NCBI GenBank assembly: GCA_003993805.1
Contig: RSEF01000019.1
Coordinates: forward strand, 11,258,201-11,322,200
Length of the DNA: 64,000 bases
Direction of reading: 5' to 3'
Source: Himantopus leucocephalus
Lineage: Eukaryota > Chordata > Aves > Charadriiformes > Recurvirostridae
The position numbers and the translations under genes are program-made. Below the pieces are notes generated by a model, which saw nothing but the letters and a program-made list of their open reading frames with translations, did no database searches and was not told where the DNA came from. Shown in pieces: positions 24,334 through 39,300 of this stretch; position 1 is the first letter of the stretch, and each line of letters opens with the position of its first letter.

Positions 24334-27300
24334 CTAAACAGAAGTTTCAGGCAAATCATCCATTTCTTCAAACGTATTCAGGGTATTTTTGCTATTAGTT
24401 CTTGAATTATCTTGAACTTTGCTTGGATCTGCAAAAAAATGCATTATAAACAAAACAGGATATGGTAGAAACTGTATATGCAAGATCAAATTTTTGCACG
24501 TCTATTTTTTGTTAAAAAAACATGCATTTAGTTAAACAGTAAGTTGTCAGTTTACTACCATATCTTATACAGAAATTTTTCTGTCTGCCCCTTTTCATTA
24601 TTACTGAAATCCTTCTACTAAGCAATATAAATGCTAATTGACTAATTAACTTCAGAACAAGTCTCCCAGATATGTCTCCCTCATATGCCCCTATCATAAA
24701 CTCTGATGCCTGCAGCCAGAAGGACATCTGACACCTCGGGGTTAGGTCATTTCTCTGTTACACTTCAACACCATCAGCAGATGGGTATCTTGAATTTCCT
24801 GGTCAACATTCACCAGGGGCAGTCTGTCATCTAATATATATCGCAAAACATAAACATGACCTTAGAACATCTAGGGTTAAAAACAGCAAACTATAGTATT
24901 GTCAGGTAGAAACAGTTCGTTTTCTTGCCAATTTTGCAATGCTGTATTTAACTATTTAAGGACTAAATGTACTTTATAACAACTTTTTCAAAATAATATT
25001 TTCTATTAGAAGGTTCTCTGGCCTTATACCATTCAAATGCTATAAGAGAATGTAAAACTTAGATTAAGCATAACTGCTTAGAAAAAAATAAAGAAAAGGT
25101 AAAACCACCATATTTTGGTGCCAAGATGTAAATAATGAGAGTTTGTAACCAACCCTCTCTCCAAATCTTAATTCACACCCCTACCATATTAGCCATGAGT
25201 TTCCCTAGCAGTAAAATGTGGTTGAATACCTAGATTATGAGAGTTTATATTTTTAAAGGTATAAAACTATATGAAAGCATTTCTAAGAAAAAAAAAGATT
25301 TCACAAATAATGGTGCTGTAAAATTCTGCAGTACCTGTTGGCCCTGGATCTTCATTAATAAATGAAACATGTGTTTTCCACTCGGTCCATTTCACTTCAT
25401 TAATCCTGTTTACATTGTATATAAGTTGTGTTAGTAGCATGCATTATCTCCAGGCTGCATAGCTGCATCTCCCCTTTTATTTTTTTATTCCTTTTTGGGG
25501 TTGTTATACTTTACCATCATCACCTGCTTTGCTAGTGCTAAAAGGCTGAATGTCTTTTGCAGTGTCATGTACTATATGAAGATGAGAATAATACTAAGAC
25601 TACTCTATGATTTCATGCATTAAGAGTACAGCCTTGAAACTCAGCTTAAATATTTTTTTCACAAAACAGCATAGTAATCATCAATTAGCAATCAATTTAA
25701 ATATAATTCCTCCTTTGAATATTGAGTGTCATTTACTGCAAGCTGACTTGATACTTGTACATTAAGAACATGAAGTTGAGAATCTGTTTTGTTACCAAAA
25801 AATTGTCTACATAAAAAGCCTATACTTTTTTACTTTTTAAAAAAAATTGGTTACAACTGGAAAAAAACAGAAAAAAAGGATTTTTGTACACCTAATATAA
25901 TTTGTAGAGATGTAGAAATATTTTCAAGAGGCTTTTGAGGACAATAACCTTCAAGAAACATACAGAGCAGAACTGATAGCACAGCTTTACCTTAAACACA
26001 CCCTGGTGTCGTTTTCAGCCACTTTACACCGTTCTCCCAGTTGGAATTTTTTCCTCAAACATTTTGGTAAGAATTTTTCAAATTCCAAAATAGTTCTGGC
26101 TCTCTATTAACAACAAATAGTAACACAAGTATGGTTAACTGTATTCAAAATTGTCTGATTCCATAGCATATACAGTTTGCAGGCTCCATGTTTCATTATA
26201 ACATGTTATGCCTCCATCCACTATCCGTAACCACCGATTCCGACAACAGCAAATCATATGGCACGCCGCTTATTATTTGGCACCTGCAAATAGGGAGTCC
26301 ACAGCTTTCTCTAGTTAGCCCCACCGCAGAAGGCATACTCGAAGAATCAAGAAATCTCACTCTAGATTTAGTGTTTTGGGCTTAATGCTAACACCCTCAT
26401 GCAACACCCTGCCACAGGGATATATAACACCTGTAGGGGGATGCTGCCCACCACAGAAAGCAACTCCAATCCTAATTATGACTGCATTCTCGATAACAGC
26501 TTGGGACCCAGAGCTGTCTAGCTTTGGTAAAAGACCAGGCTCAGGTAAGGTATGAGCAATTGAAATGAACTCACGCATTGCTCAGACGCAAGGGATGGAA
26601 TAGCAGAGCATGCCGCAGGACAGATTTCTGGGCAGATAATGAAACACACCTTCCTGGTGACGTACCAAGGGGAATGAAAGTCATAAAGGTATGTGACAGT
26701 GCATGAGGTTAAAAATCCAAGCCATAAGATTACCTTTAGCCTACTTGTTAATTCTGAAGTTATTAGGATACACTAATACTAAAATTACTTATTTCCATTT
26801 TTTGTACACATATACAAATGGGGATTATCATTGTTAATACCTAAGCTGTTCTGTCAGCCTGATAAGTTACCATAGGTACAGCTCAAAAGATTTTAGCCAA
26901 TGCATCTATACTTCACTAAGCAAACTACCTCACAAACAAACCTGCAGTTTCCAGATGTGCTCACTCTCTTTAGAAATATCTTCCACTGTTTCTCCCATTA
27001 ATGCAATCAGCATGTTCAAGAGAAGAACAAAAGTCAACACAACGTAAGTTATGAGGAGCAGAAGAAATAGTACAGGATACTTTGAATTTTGCTGGATCTC
27101 CAGGTCACCCAGTCCTAGGGTGAGCTTAAAAAGATCCATCAGAACGGGTCCCAGACTGCTGTTGGAATGGCATTCGTTGCCATCTTGGCAAGTTTCAATC
27201 AATGCAGCAAGAGCTGGGAAGAAAGCAGCAGAAAACTTTAGTCACAATAATGCTTTAATAATGCTTTATGTATACATGGCATTTTATCCTAAAGAATTCA

Positions 27301-30300
27301 AAATGCGCTGCGTAATAAAGAGCTAGAGCTGCCCAGCAACATACACAGCAGCAGCAAGATGATGGATTACCCAGAAGCAGAAAGAGCCCATGTCCAAATG
27401 AAACTGCAGGCATTGAGAAAGAGCCAAATTACTTATCTGTTCAGATAGTCTCTGGACAGTTTAAATCTCTAAACATAGCTTTTTAATATCCAGAAGAAAC
27501 CCCAACATGAGCTCTCATCGTGACAATAGGGTTCTTATTCATAATAATGCTAAAATTTTTACTCACACAGAGCATCAGTGCTTTTCTCCAGTAATATTTA
27601 CCTACGCCAAATCCCAGCAAAAACACGATATAGACAACTAAAAATTTTATCACATCTTGCAGGATGACCTAAAAATAAAATTAAATATTTATCAGAAATT
27701 AAAATTGAGAACTAGTTTTATGCTTATGAATTCTGCAGGGTTACAGGTGTGGTACACACTAAAGTATCATATTACTTTTATTGAGCAAACTGTTGCGCTC
27801 TCAGTGAGAAACCCAGAGAAAATTCAGGTCTGAGTTTTTATCTTGTGACTGAGAGCCTGCTGCGTTGTGTACTTCCAAGGGTGACTAACTCCGTACAACA
27901 CAGGGATTACAGCACATGATGCAATTAAATAGCAGAACTACATTAGCTGAAAAAACACAGGTTACTTACATATTTAATATAATAAAATGTTAATTTTAAG
28001 ATATAAACTAGTTTCTGCCATTGAAGTTGTATAGTGTATTCTGCTGAAATAATATGTATAAACTGAAAATAAGAAATTTCAGTATGAACTATAAAATACA
28101 TCTGAATTGCTGAAAATGCTTGATTGAGATTGTATCATAGTAAGCACGCATCATAACAAGGGAGGAAGAACAAAACAAAACCAACTTGCCTTTTGAATCA
28201 TAACACTGTAAATGCCCATGGACTGGAAACCTCTGGTGAAATAGAGCATATTAGCCCATCCTAGGGCCATTGCCAAAACAAGACACACGAGGTGTTCTTT
28301 GTAGGAAAACAAGTACAAAAAGACAGAGAAGATCACAAGCAAAGCTTGTATAAAACTGTTAAAAGACAAACACATGAATGTAAAAGGGAAATTACTAGCA
28401 CAAAACCAACAACATAATCAAAAAATATGAAAACAAGACTTCTTGGCTTTTTAGGTTTCGATTCTAATTTCATACTGCATTCTCTTCTCCCCTATGAACA
28501 TTACCATTATAGTTTAACAATAAAATGGATGAGTACAGGTAGTATAAGTATATTAATATATTAGGATTATATTTATTAAAGCTTACTTTAAGTGAACTAC
28601 TGTCCCCAAAACAGTTGATCAATGCAGATTTTTCTGACAATAACACTAAGAATTATTAACAGTATCTTTGAAGCCATTTAATTCAAGCTTTAGCTTAATG
28701 AATTTTTAGAATTATTACAGATTTTCCATAAACAAAGGAAGACACTAATAGAAGGTGTGATGTGCTGTGATAGGATGTAGACCAGATCCTCAGCAGCACA
28801 AGATTGGTATCAGTGTGACTGGAGGAGGAAGAAAGGTAGAAGTAAGCCTTTTTATTGATCCTACAATCATGTGCTAGAAATAAAAGGGAATCATCTGTGC
28901 CTTATCGAGGCCAGCTGATGGGATACTCCCATCAGACAGCTGAACCAGCTTTATCCTATTTTTCCTCCCTGAAGGAGTCAAAAGGAGTGTGAAACTATAT
29001 CTGGGTTATTAACCAGGTTTGTTAAACACATTTCTCTATATACAGGTCTAAAGAGATACAGCAGCGGGAGGAGCTAAAGACAGTACTGTACCTGGAAAAA
29101 AATCCAGTCCATGCACATCAGCCCCTAGTATTGTTACTGACCCATGTAATCATTACTGTGTGTTACGGAAAAGCTGCATGTAAGATTACATCCATCCCTC
29201 TAAACCTGATAACCTAGAGAAAAAGTGAGCATCTGCTACAGGAGTACATTCTCTGCGACCATGAGATAGATAAGTGTTTTATATATAGTATAGAATATAT
29301 GCATGACAGACTTACAATGCAAAATGGAACCACGCATCCGAGAGAATTGAGTGCAGGTCGGAGGGCCTAAGTAGAAAGATGGCTACACTCTGTGTAGCCA
29401 GATACATAGAATACAGAAATGGTAGTAAGAGAAAGGAAGCCTCAAAATTGATTTTTCAAAATAATTTAATTGAAGTTGGTCTTCTAAAAACATAGGTCTA
29501 CTGATGTTTTCTAGAATTAAAGATCTTTTTATAGGGCTGTAACTTTAAAGTTTAAATTCCTGTCATCTCTGGCATAATTTAACAGTTAGTGACTGTTTTT
29601 AATTACTTACAGTATATGGTACAAATTATCTTACAGTATATGGTAAAAATTATACCCTGTTTTTTTCTGTTACAAGGTCTAATTCAAGAGTGTCCTTAAA
29701 GCCAGTAATCTGACAACATCGATGTCATGTAAATATCAAATTTTTATCTTGAGAATTTGAAAGGAAAAAAACCTCACACTTGTTTCACAGAGCAATACAG
29801 TCATATTCAAATCCAGGGTCATTCTGAGTAAGTGATGTATTGTGCCAAAGACTTTTAGACATTACACATATCATAAATATATTCCAAACATATTGCCAAG
29901 ATCATCATCAGCATAGTCATAAATCTAGAGACGTTCTTTATGTATTTTGTTATGTATTTGTTATGAAAAAGTCTTACCTCTTTTATGGCTAAAAATATTG
30001 CTCCTAACATAACCATCACCTGTCCTGATAACTGCAGCCATCCCACACCACGTGTCAGAGCTAGTGGATAAGGTGGAGCCTGTAAGACAGGTCCAAAATG
30101 AAAGACTGAGTTCCATACCTGAAGGATAAAAGGTAAAGTAACAGGAAGCCTCATGTATGTAGCAATCTGGGTACCCAAATTCCTCCCCTTCACTGAGAGT
30201 TTTCTTCATGGTGGATTTACAGAATTGGCCACCTAACATGTATATTTGAAATGCCAGAAGTTTCTTTCTTATAAGCAAAAAACTCTCCCCACACTTTCAG

Positions 30301-33300
30301 AAATTTAACTACCTGTCTTTGTATTATGTATTTGCATTTTGGGTCACTTTCACAAAATGAAAATTTCCTCTATTAGTGCTGCTCTTCCTTCCAGACACAA
30401 AGACCTGATGTGGGAGAACCTGGTCTCACTACAGCCAGGTATTCTGATACCTGGTTTTAGTTTAGCATTTTAAGTACAATTCAGGAAACACTATTGCATT
30501 TTAAAGCAGTAAAATTTGCTGAGATTAAGTTGCTGCACTCACTTCATTTTCATTAGGCCTGTGGTAGGAAACTAGCGTTAGTGTTACGTTGTATAGGAAA
30601 TAAAAACAACATGACATAAAAAACATGTGTCGTGCAAACTTTTTCCATTTCATTCGCAGGAGTGAATTCAGAGGCTCCAAAGTCAGCATTTCATGACGAT
30701 TCTGTAAAAAAAAACAACCCACAATTAAGATTTGAACTCTCGGCCTGTAAGGAAACAGAGATAATTTCAGGCATGCATTTTGTGTATTTCATTCAGTATC
30801 TTTCCTTGCTGATGTACAAACACATCTATGCTCAAAGATACCTGTCAGACCCTAACCTGACAAGATACAATGGGACAATGCTGGGATAACCTGCCGTACC
30901 CTGGTTCAGTGTGACTGAGCTAAAACTGTAATGTGAACTTCTGGCCCTGCTTCCTACGGAAGTTTTATGGCAGTATTTGAATTTAGCAAATGTAAAATTC
31001 TGGCTTTGGAGAGGTAGCATTCTGTGATACGGTCCTTCCTAAATGCCTAAAATACATACCTGTTAAGTTTATAACTTTAGGCAGGGTATTCTCGTCAAGT
31101 ACTTCTCTTTGCTTACCCTGTTCTCCTGCACTATCTCAGGCAGCTGCTAGCAGCCACTCCATGGAGACAAGACACCAGCTTTGGTCTGACCAGCTGGGCC
31201 GTATTTCTGTTCCTATGCAAGGCAAATTAATGCTTCAAACGTAGAAAAGATAGTCCCAAAATGCCTAGCCAGTGTTTCAAGAGCTGAATGCATGCTCACT
31301 TATAGTTGACAATCTACAGAGGTATAAAATTCAACTTGTTCCTGATACAAAACTGAGAACCCAAAATTACTGTTTATTGTTTTACAAGTAATTCAGTGAA
31401 ATGTAGAGGCTAACACATCTGAAATGAGTGTACTGCTAGAAAATACACATATTAGAAATAAGTAACTTACACCAATATTTGTATTATAGACAATAATTTC
31501 CAATACTGAATTGTCTGCGGTGGTATCTAGTTCTGTCAGATCGTATAGAGAAGACTGAACAGGACCATAAGCCCAGTCTGTGAATTTTCTTGACAGGCTC
31601 CTGTTAGGCTTGTCTCTTATCTCTCTGCTCAGGATGTACTTCAGAATCTGAAACATTAACAGAGTTGTTTGTAAGCAGATGTGTTCTTCATGCAAAAGGA
31701 GAAAGCATACGTACGTACTTGCCAAAACCCCTACCTTTTAACTATCACATTTGCTACAGTAGTGCAATTCAATGTATTTGTAATTCTGTTATTCAGTAAG
31801 CAGTGTTAGAGATGACAGACATCTAGGAAATAAATACAGTAATTTTAATGCCTCCGTATTTTCTGTCAGAGACATTTTTCTAAATGAGGAAAGCATAATT
31901 TTCCATGTGTTCACATTATATTTTCCTTTAACTTAATCAATTACTTTCTAAATTTTCCCCATTATCAATTCTTTACCAAAATACAAGCAGTTGATTTATG
32001 AGAGCCAAATTCTACAGCAGCATATCAGAGCAGTTCTAGTGAGTTTTCTGAAATTATGCAAAGATTGTAGTATTGTAATAAATGCAGAATTTCTGAGTTT
32101 CTGTACAACACCAGGGTTTGCAAGGCTATTTTCAAACAGCACGTGTATTTTGTACAGGGAGGGGTTGTTAGAGGGAAACCTTGAAGGGTAGAAGCCACAT
32201 TGCAATAAATATTTGCTTGTAGTTTGAACAAAATTAGCTTACCAAATATTATTGATGCATATTGCAGCATAACCAGCACAGAAAACTACATGTCAGAGCA
32301 CTAACATCTGAATAAATAGTTGGCCTTGACTCTTTCTCCGTATTTAATGTCTCTTAGATGCTACTGAAATAATACCCACCTCTAATTTCCCAGTTTTTGC
32401 AGCTAATTGTAGTGGTGTCAAACCCTCCTTATTCTTTGTTGTTTCCAAATTTCTGTCTTTACTTTTCAACAAAATCATGTCATACATTCTGACTACAAAG
32501 TCATTCTGCGTTTTAAAGTCCTCTGCCACGGTAACTAATGCATGGAGGATATTGTTTCCTCTGGAATCCTGAGAAGTAATATTAGTCCTGGTATTGTCCA
32601 TTAACAGTTGAGTTATGTCCGGTTGATTGGTACATGCAGCTAACGCCAGTGCAGTTTCACCTGCAAAATTATAAAATGTAACACGTGTTCATGTTTTATT
32701 ACAAGCACTCAAACATATTATAAAAGAGTGACTGTGTTAAGCATCTTAATATATGAAAGCACATTTACCTATTGATTGTATTGAATTTAGCTCTTGTTTT
32801 ATAAAAGCTTAATTTAAATGAAAACATTATTTGGAGAAAATCTTCAAAATCAAATTTGTTACGTTTTATTTGCCATTCAGTATTTACAATTTTTTTGTAA
32901 ATGTTTTACAATTGTTTCAGAGTGTTCGTAATACGTTGCACTCTGGCAAGTTACTTTTACAAAAGCTACTATGCCATTTTTTCATCTTGTGATGCAAGTT
33001 TCCTAATCTAGGTTTAGCTACAGTAATGATTCACACTTGCCTCTCTTCCATACTATCTTAATTGTTTGGGTATTCACTCCTAACTTTTCCAGAGAGATTG
33101 CATTTCCACTTACCAAAATAAAAGCCTTCATGCTTATGTTTGGGATTAAAGAAAATACCCTGGGCATGAGCATTGACATCAGCTCCTTTTTCTATAAGGC
33201 TCTGAGTTATTTCATATTGTCTTCTTTCAATGGCAATATTTAGAGCTGTCTGGCCTGAAACAACAGACACAGGTGTTTAGGGTTGAATCTCTTAAGCACA

Positions 33301-36300
33301 TTATGAAACATTAATGATGTTTCATGATGGATAGCACCAGTGATAATGAATAAAAGTTGTTTTAGGAATTTAAACCATCATTAGAATGTTTGAAGAAAAC
33401 ATTACTTCTAGGGACCGTATATTTAACCATATACCTGAAATTGGTATCAGATGGCAATACCTTTATATGCCTCTTCTGTGTATGCTGCATTGATAAATCT
33501 CTCCAAAATACCATTTTCTTCTGCAAAGGATAGTAGCATATTCACTATCTCATTTGTGTTTTGGTTGATATTCAGCAGAGCTTTCATGAGACAAGTTTTG
33601 CCAGTATCTGAAGCTGTGAATTTTTTCATCAGATAATCTACAAGAGTGAATTTGAGATTAGTTCATCATTATTTATTAAAGCGGATGGAAAATAATTCTA
33701 ATCTTTTGTTTATTAGGGGTGGAACCTGAGGGATATGTATGAATATAAATTATTTGCCAAACAATTACTCCATCCTGTTCACTGTGTATTTGAGCTATAT
33801 ATACTTGGTGAGACGATGCATTCAGAGATGTGGTACTAAGTATTAAGGTAGCCAATGCACTTGCTTTTTCTTTCAGATATCCCACTGCCATGGTAACTCC
33901 GGCCAGACCCAGAACTCTTCCCTAACTTCTCTGCCTGTTCTACCACGCTGCACGCATCACAAACCCTGTCTATACTGCAATTTGACCGCACTTTGGATAG
34001 AGTCATCAGCTTTGAGTCTCGTGCTGCAGAAGGCTGGCTTAGGTATGGCTATGGGAATACAGTGCAGATGGACCCTCTGTGTATCATAAATAGGGAACAA
34101 ATACTCTCCAGTGTTGCCTCAGAGGCAGCAAGGAGGTGGCTTACTGTGTACCTTGAGCTTTCATTTAGAAATAGGAAATGTGGCATACATTCAATTGCGA
34201 ACAAGCGATTGCAAATTCATAGGCCAGTAGCTGTTGCACAGAGATATTTCCCAGTTTTAGACTACACATGTGCTGCCAGAAGAGCTAACAATCTTCCTTC
34301 AGGAAAATCCACAGCTTACCCGGCACAGTCATGTTTGTACATGCATTTGATCTTTCCTTCAGCTCTGCGAGCAGACATTGCAATTCTTCTATATTCCCCT
34401 CAGATACTGCCCGAAATATGTATCTTTTCAACTTCTTCCGGGCACTGGTCTGCTCAGGTCCTTGTGATATGTTAGCGCTGAATTATAAGAAACAATGAAA
34501 TTGTTGATTGAATTTACTGTGTTTTATTTTATTTTCTACATAAGAGGAAAAAGAAATACAATTACTTCCCCCAGACAACATATACTTGCCCCACTTCCAT
34601 ATATATCTTGGCATGGATCTCTCAAAATGTTTCTGCAGGTTGCTTATTTGCAGGTAAGTGGCTATTAAGACAGGTTTTATAATAAAACTGTACATTTTTT
34701 CAAGTATTTTGTTTTGCATTTTTTTCAGGTTTATCCATTCTTCTAAAACAAAGGCTAAGAAACAGTTCTCTGCTTCTCTGATCTGTCCACAACTCGCTGA
34801 CTTCAGTGCCTGAGTTCCCTGATGCTGCACTCCAGCTGCACCCATCCCACTCACAGCAGAAGATAATTTTTAACCTCACATATTCTTACACAATTTTCCT
34901 GATCATATATTATTCTGGAATAAGAATTAATTAATATTCCCCCCCCCCAATCAGAAATACTCCGAGCTGATTTCCTTTGGAAGCCTCTCCTTCATGCATT
35001 AGCTATCTCTTCCCTTCCCAGTGAAATCAACTACCAGGATTACTAGTCCTCAGAAATGTTAAGCCAGTATGTTTTGTTGATTCCATCAAGCTAACAGATA
35101 TTTCTTAATACCAATTGAAATAGAGGGCAATACTTCACCTCTAAAAGAAATATTTTCTGTCTTACAAGAGTTTGCTTTTGAAGGACGAATGCATTGTATT
35201 GTTGCTAAACAATACTGATTTTTGAGAATTTGCTCATGTCTAGTTGTGCATGGTGTTTAGATTCTGTGTTGTCATCTAGGAAATGGACATTATATATGAA
35301 GAATCCCCACACTAAAAATGAAATCTGAGAAAAGCAGAGGTAAGAGCTGTTTATTTCAAAATTTAATTATCAAAGAATCAGAAATGCATGCACACATATG
35401 ACCTTATTTCTAAAACATGGCAGGCAAGATAGGTAATATCTACCCTGTCATAGACTTGATCCATTGAAAATATTCTAAGAAATACTTCGTGTATCCACTC
35501 ACCAACAACTGTCTACATTAGGGCTATATTCAGTTGCATCATCCTGAAGAGACTGTGGGGAATCCATATCTTCCCCATTTCCAGACGCACTGTAGAAAAC
35601 AGAAAAGCCTAAGTGCTAAGTCAGGAAGATACTGGAAGACATTTTAGCAAACTGCAGGAAGAATCAGTCAATCCTAGGAAGCACTAGCTACAGTAGAGCT
35701 GAAATTAGTCTGACATTGTGCTGTTTAATCTGATCTTTTTTTTCTCCCTGGTGAATTTTAAAGTGAGTGGTAAAAATGAAGAGACCCACAGGATTTTATT
35801 ATATCTAAAAAATCACTGGGAAAGCAAGCTGTTTTGTGTTTTACTATGCTATTTCATTACAGAGCCTGAAACTGTGGGAAGCTTTTTCTTTTTTTTTAAC
35901 GTTCACTGCTTTTTATGCAGAATGCTGGAAGCTTATATTCTTCCTTTTCACATGCTTACTTTGTCATCTGCCACAAAGCAAGAGCTAAATCAGTAACCAT
36001 GCGTGGGTTGCAAGTACACAATGAAAGTGATTTACCTAAAGATTTACTACACAGTACACTGTAGGCAACTTGAGCATTTTGCAGCTGACTTGAATGGAAG
36101 CTTCAGCTAAAGGAAATTGAGGACTGGGCCCTAAATACATATTTAGGTAATAAATTTAAAGGATTTCAATGACATTGGTATTTTGTAATTGCTGTACATC
36201 ATTTCCAGGCATTCCTAAAAGCAGATCTGCCTTAAAAATTGATTTATTATAGTTTTTCTTACTTATATTTGTTTTCTGTAAGGTTCAGATTTGATGAACT

Positions 36301-39300
36301 ACCACAGGTTAATAACATAGGAAGCCTGAACTGTTAATTATTGACAAAACAGATGTACAGACAGTAATGCGAAGATTCAGTAATGCAAGGATTCAGCATT
36401 GCTCTGCAGATATTCCCTTCCCTTTGAAATAAAGCTGGTAGCTCAGAGTCCATTCTTATTCAGTCCATCACTTCTCTGCAGAAAACTGTGAGGAATGTAG
36501 TGACAAAGCATATGTGTGTCTTGTGCAGGTCTGTCCCTAAACAAGAGGGAGAAATTCGGATACCTCTCCTCTGAAACCAAAATAAAACTGTCAGCTAATT
36601 TGGGAAAGCTGACCAGACATCCATTGGACAGAAAAACACTTGGCCATTATGAGCTTATGCTAGATTTGATACATATTTCCCGTATTCATAATTATTGCCT
36701 GTTAGTACCCCACACATTTTTAAAAATTCAGTGCATTCTTCCCAGTCATAATTTTTCTCTATTCGTTCAGCATAAATGACTGCCTTTAAATATTTCAGAC
36801 TCAGCATCTTCATGTTATTTGATTGTTAATGAGCAACAGAGGGAGGATGTCAGCACACAGATGGGAATAGGGTTTGCTAAATTAAGCTGTGGTCTTCACG
36901 CAGTAGAAAATACATAAACGGGTGCGTGGAGTTTGTCCTAATGTATCATAAATAAGAGGCTAAGATTAAAAAAAAAGACAGTACTGATTTTAATTTTTTT
37001 CAAATCTGAGGCCTGATTTATTCAGTGTAAGTGACAGCAGTAGATAAACTCAAAGATAAGCCATCCAATGGATGACCTCCAATGGAGTTCTGTCTTTGAA
37101 GTGACCAAAAGCAAAGAAAAGCCATGTGAAATTTTAGCTCTGAAGTCTAAGGAGAAATAAGGAGTAGCTGCTGAAAAGAAAATAGTATTTGCAGTATGAC
37201 TATTGCATATGCATCTATAACTTACCATGGACGAATATTTGAATCCATTGGTTTTGAAAACACAGGGGGAGACGTATTATTTGGAGTTGCATTGCTTTCA
37301 AAACCATCAATCTCCAGAAAAAAGTGTGAACTGTTGAACACAGTGCATTTAAAAATATTAGTAAAAAAAGCAAGCTCAACCATAAAATAAGTAAAACACT
37401 ATACCTACATGCCTAGGACAAAGTTGACAATTTATATCTTCTGGCATTATACCAAATAGGATGCTGGAACAGAGGCTTATCTACTTTTTCCCTGGGGCAT
37501 CCCGACCTCCAACACTGTGCCCAGCACTTTCATGCTGGCAGATGGGCAAAAGATACCAAGATATTTTTAGGACACACTGCATCAGATCCTGACGTGTCTA
37601 AGCAGCTACCCCAGCAGCCTAAAAACAGCCCTGCATCCAACTTCTGTGCAAGTAGCTAAATGCAACACCAGAAATTTATTGAACAGCCACACATGTATGC
37701 CTACACACACATGCATATGCTTTTTAATCTACTGCATTCTAGTCCCTATTTCTCCAGCCAGGAGCCATCAGGATGGATCATTTCAAAACCATCAGCAGTG
37801 ATAATCATTAAGTCAGAAAGTTTGAAATGTCACATGCTAAACGACATCAGGCATTTCCACCATCCAGGAGTGAATGTGTAATCTTGCCAGTCAGTGCATG
37901 ACATCTAACTATTTCTTTTCCCTATAAATAATTAATTATATTTATATTATTGTTATTATGACAAATCATTATTTCTAGGGAAAATAAATGAAATCTGAAA
38001 CAACACAGAAAAGGGAACATGCAAAGAACTGGAAGATTTCACCCTTTAAAAGCCTGCAGAGTTGAGAGGCAAAATCAATGGCTTGGTATTACTAGATCTG
38101 ATTAAAACATTGCTACATTTCACCAAAGACAGAGGAGTTTCAGTGGTGGATGTAGCGACTCCCACATGGGCTATTGTTCAGAAACTGTCTTACATTTCTA
38201 AAATGTTCCAGTCGTTACTCGGAAAATGTTTCCAATTCACCCAATATTTATGGTTTAGTCCATAGGGTATTTCTTCTTTTTTTATTAACTGCGCATTCCC
38301 CAAAGAATCCTGTTGAATTAAAGTACATATACTGATGCTAAAATGCAGTATATTATTAGGACATTACTGAACAACCTGTTGATATCTGCTAAAAATATCA
38401 TGATCTAATGGCCCTAGTTCATCTCATTTTCCAATGGCTTGGTGATCCAAGTGTTAATTCAGTATGTGTAGTTGTTTAACCTTATATGACCTTTTAACAT
38501 TTGAGATGTGCCTGTGAATGTATTCTAAGCAGGCAGCAAGTAAAACGCCACTTCTGGTTAGCAGGACTGTGTCCCTGAAATTACTCAGGGGGTACTCTTC
38601 AGAGTACAGGAAAAAACTAGACAGAAAGAGGACCATTGCCATCACTTACGCCGCATTCGCCACATTCACAGCTGCTGTAAATCACTGCTGTTTCACTGGG
38701 GGTCTGGACTTGGCAGAGAGACTAAGGAGTGGAAGAAACATGGGTTCATCCTGCTTTTTTTGCACTCCCTGACCACGATGTGCAGGAGCTGTCCCAACAG
38801 GCATGCAGCCGTTGGAGGCCACAGTGAACCTCCAGAAAGCCAGAAATGCCGCACTCCAGGCTTTGCCGGACCGTATCGCCTGTCCTGTCTCAGCAATAAT
38901 GTGTTCATGCTGAAGATTTTGGCATCCAATAGATGTACAGCAGCTATGAAGTGGGCCCTGTTTTGGAGGCTGACATACCTAACCTATCCTGGCATGTGGG
39001 TTATTTGGGGATACCATGGGGGAAGAAAAAACCCTAAAGTCACCATGCAAAGCAGGTGGACAGTTGCCAACAAATGCCCAAGTGCTTACGTGGCCATGGT
39101 GCACACTCTCAGGAACACTGCCCACAAGCATAATCGGTCTCTGACAACGCTGGCAGCACTCCTCCCAGCCTGCCTGTTGGTTTTCCTGTACTTAATTATA
39201 TACTGTTAGTCCACCCAAATACCAGGACCTTCAAGAAGGGGAAGGCATTGTCTTTTCAGAAAGTGCATATTGCCAACACATTTTGTCAAGTGAGAAATGC

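Noticed and set aside
33993..34475. 160-aa plus-strand open frame
   Set aside because: It is antisense to TRPV3 coding exon 4 (34477-34320) and the intron beside it; the minus strand carries the conserved ankyrin-region sequence.
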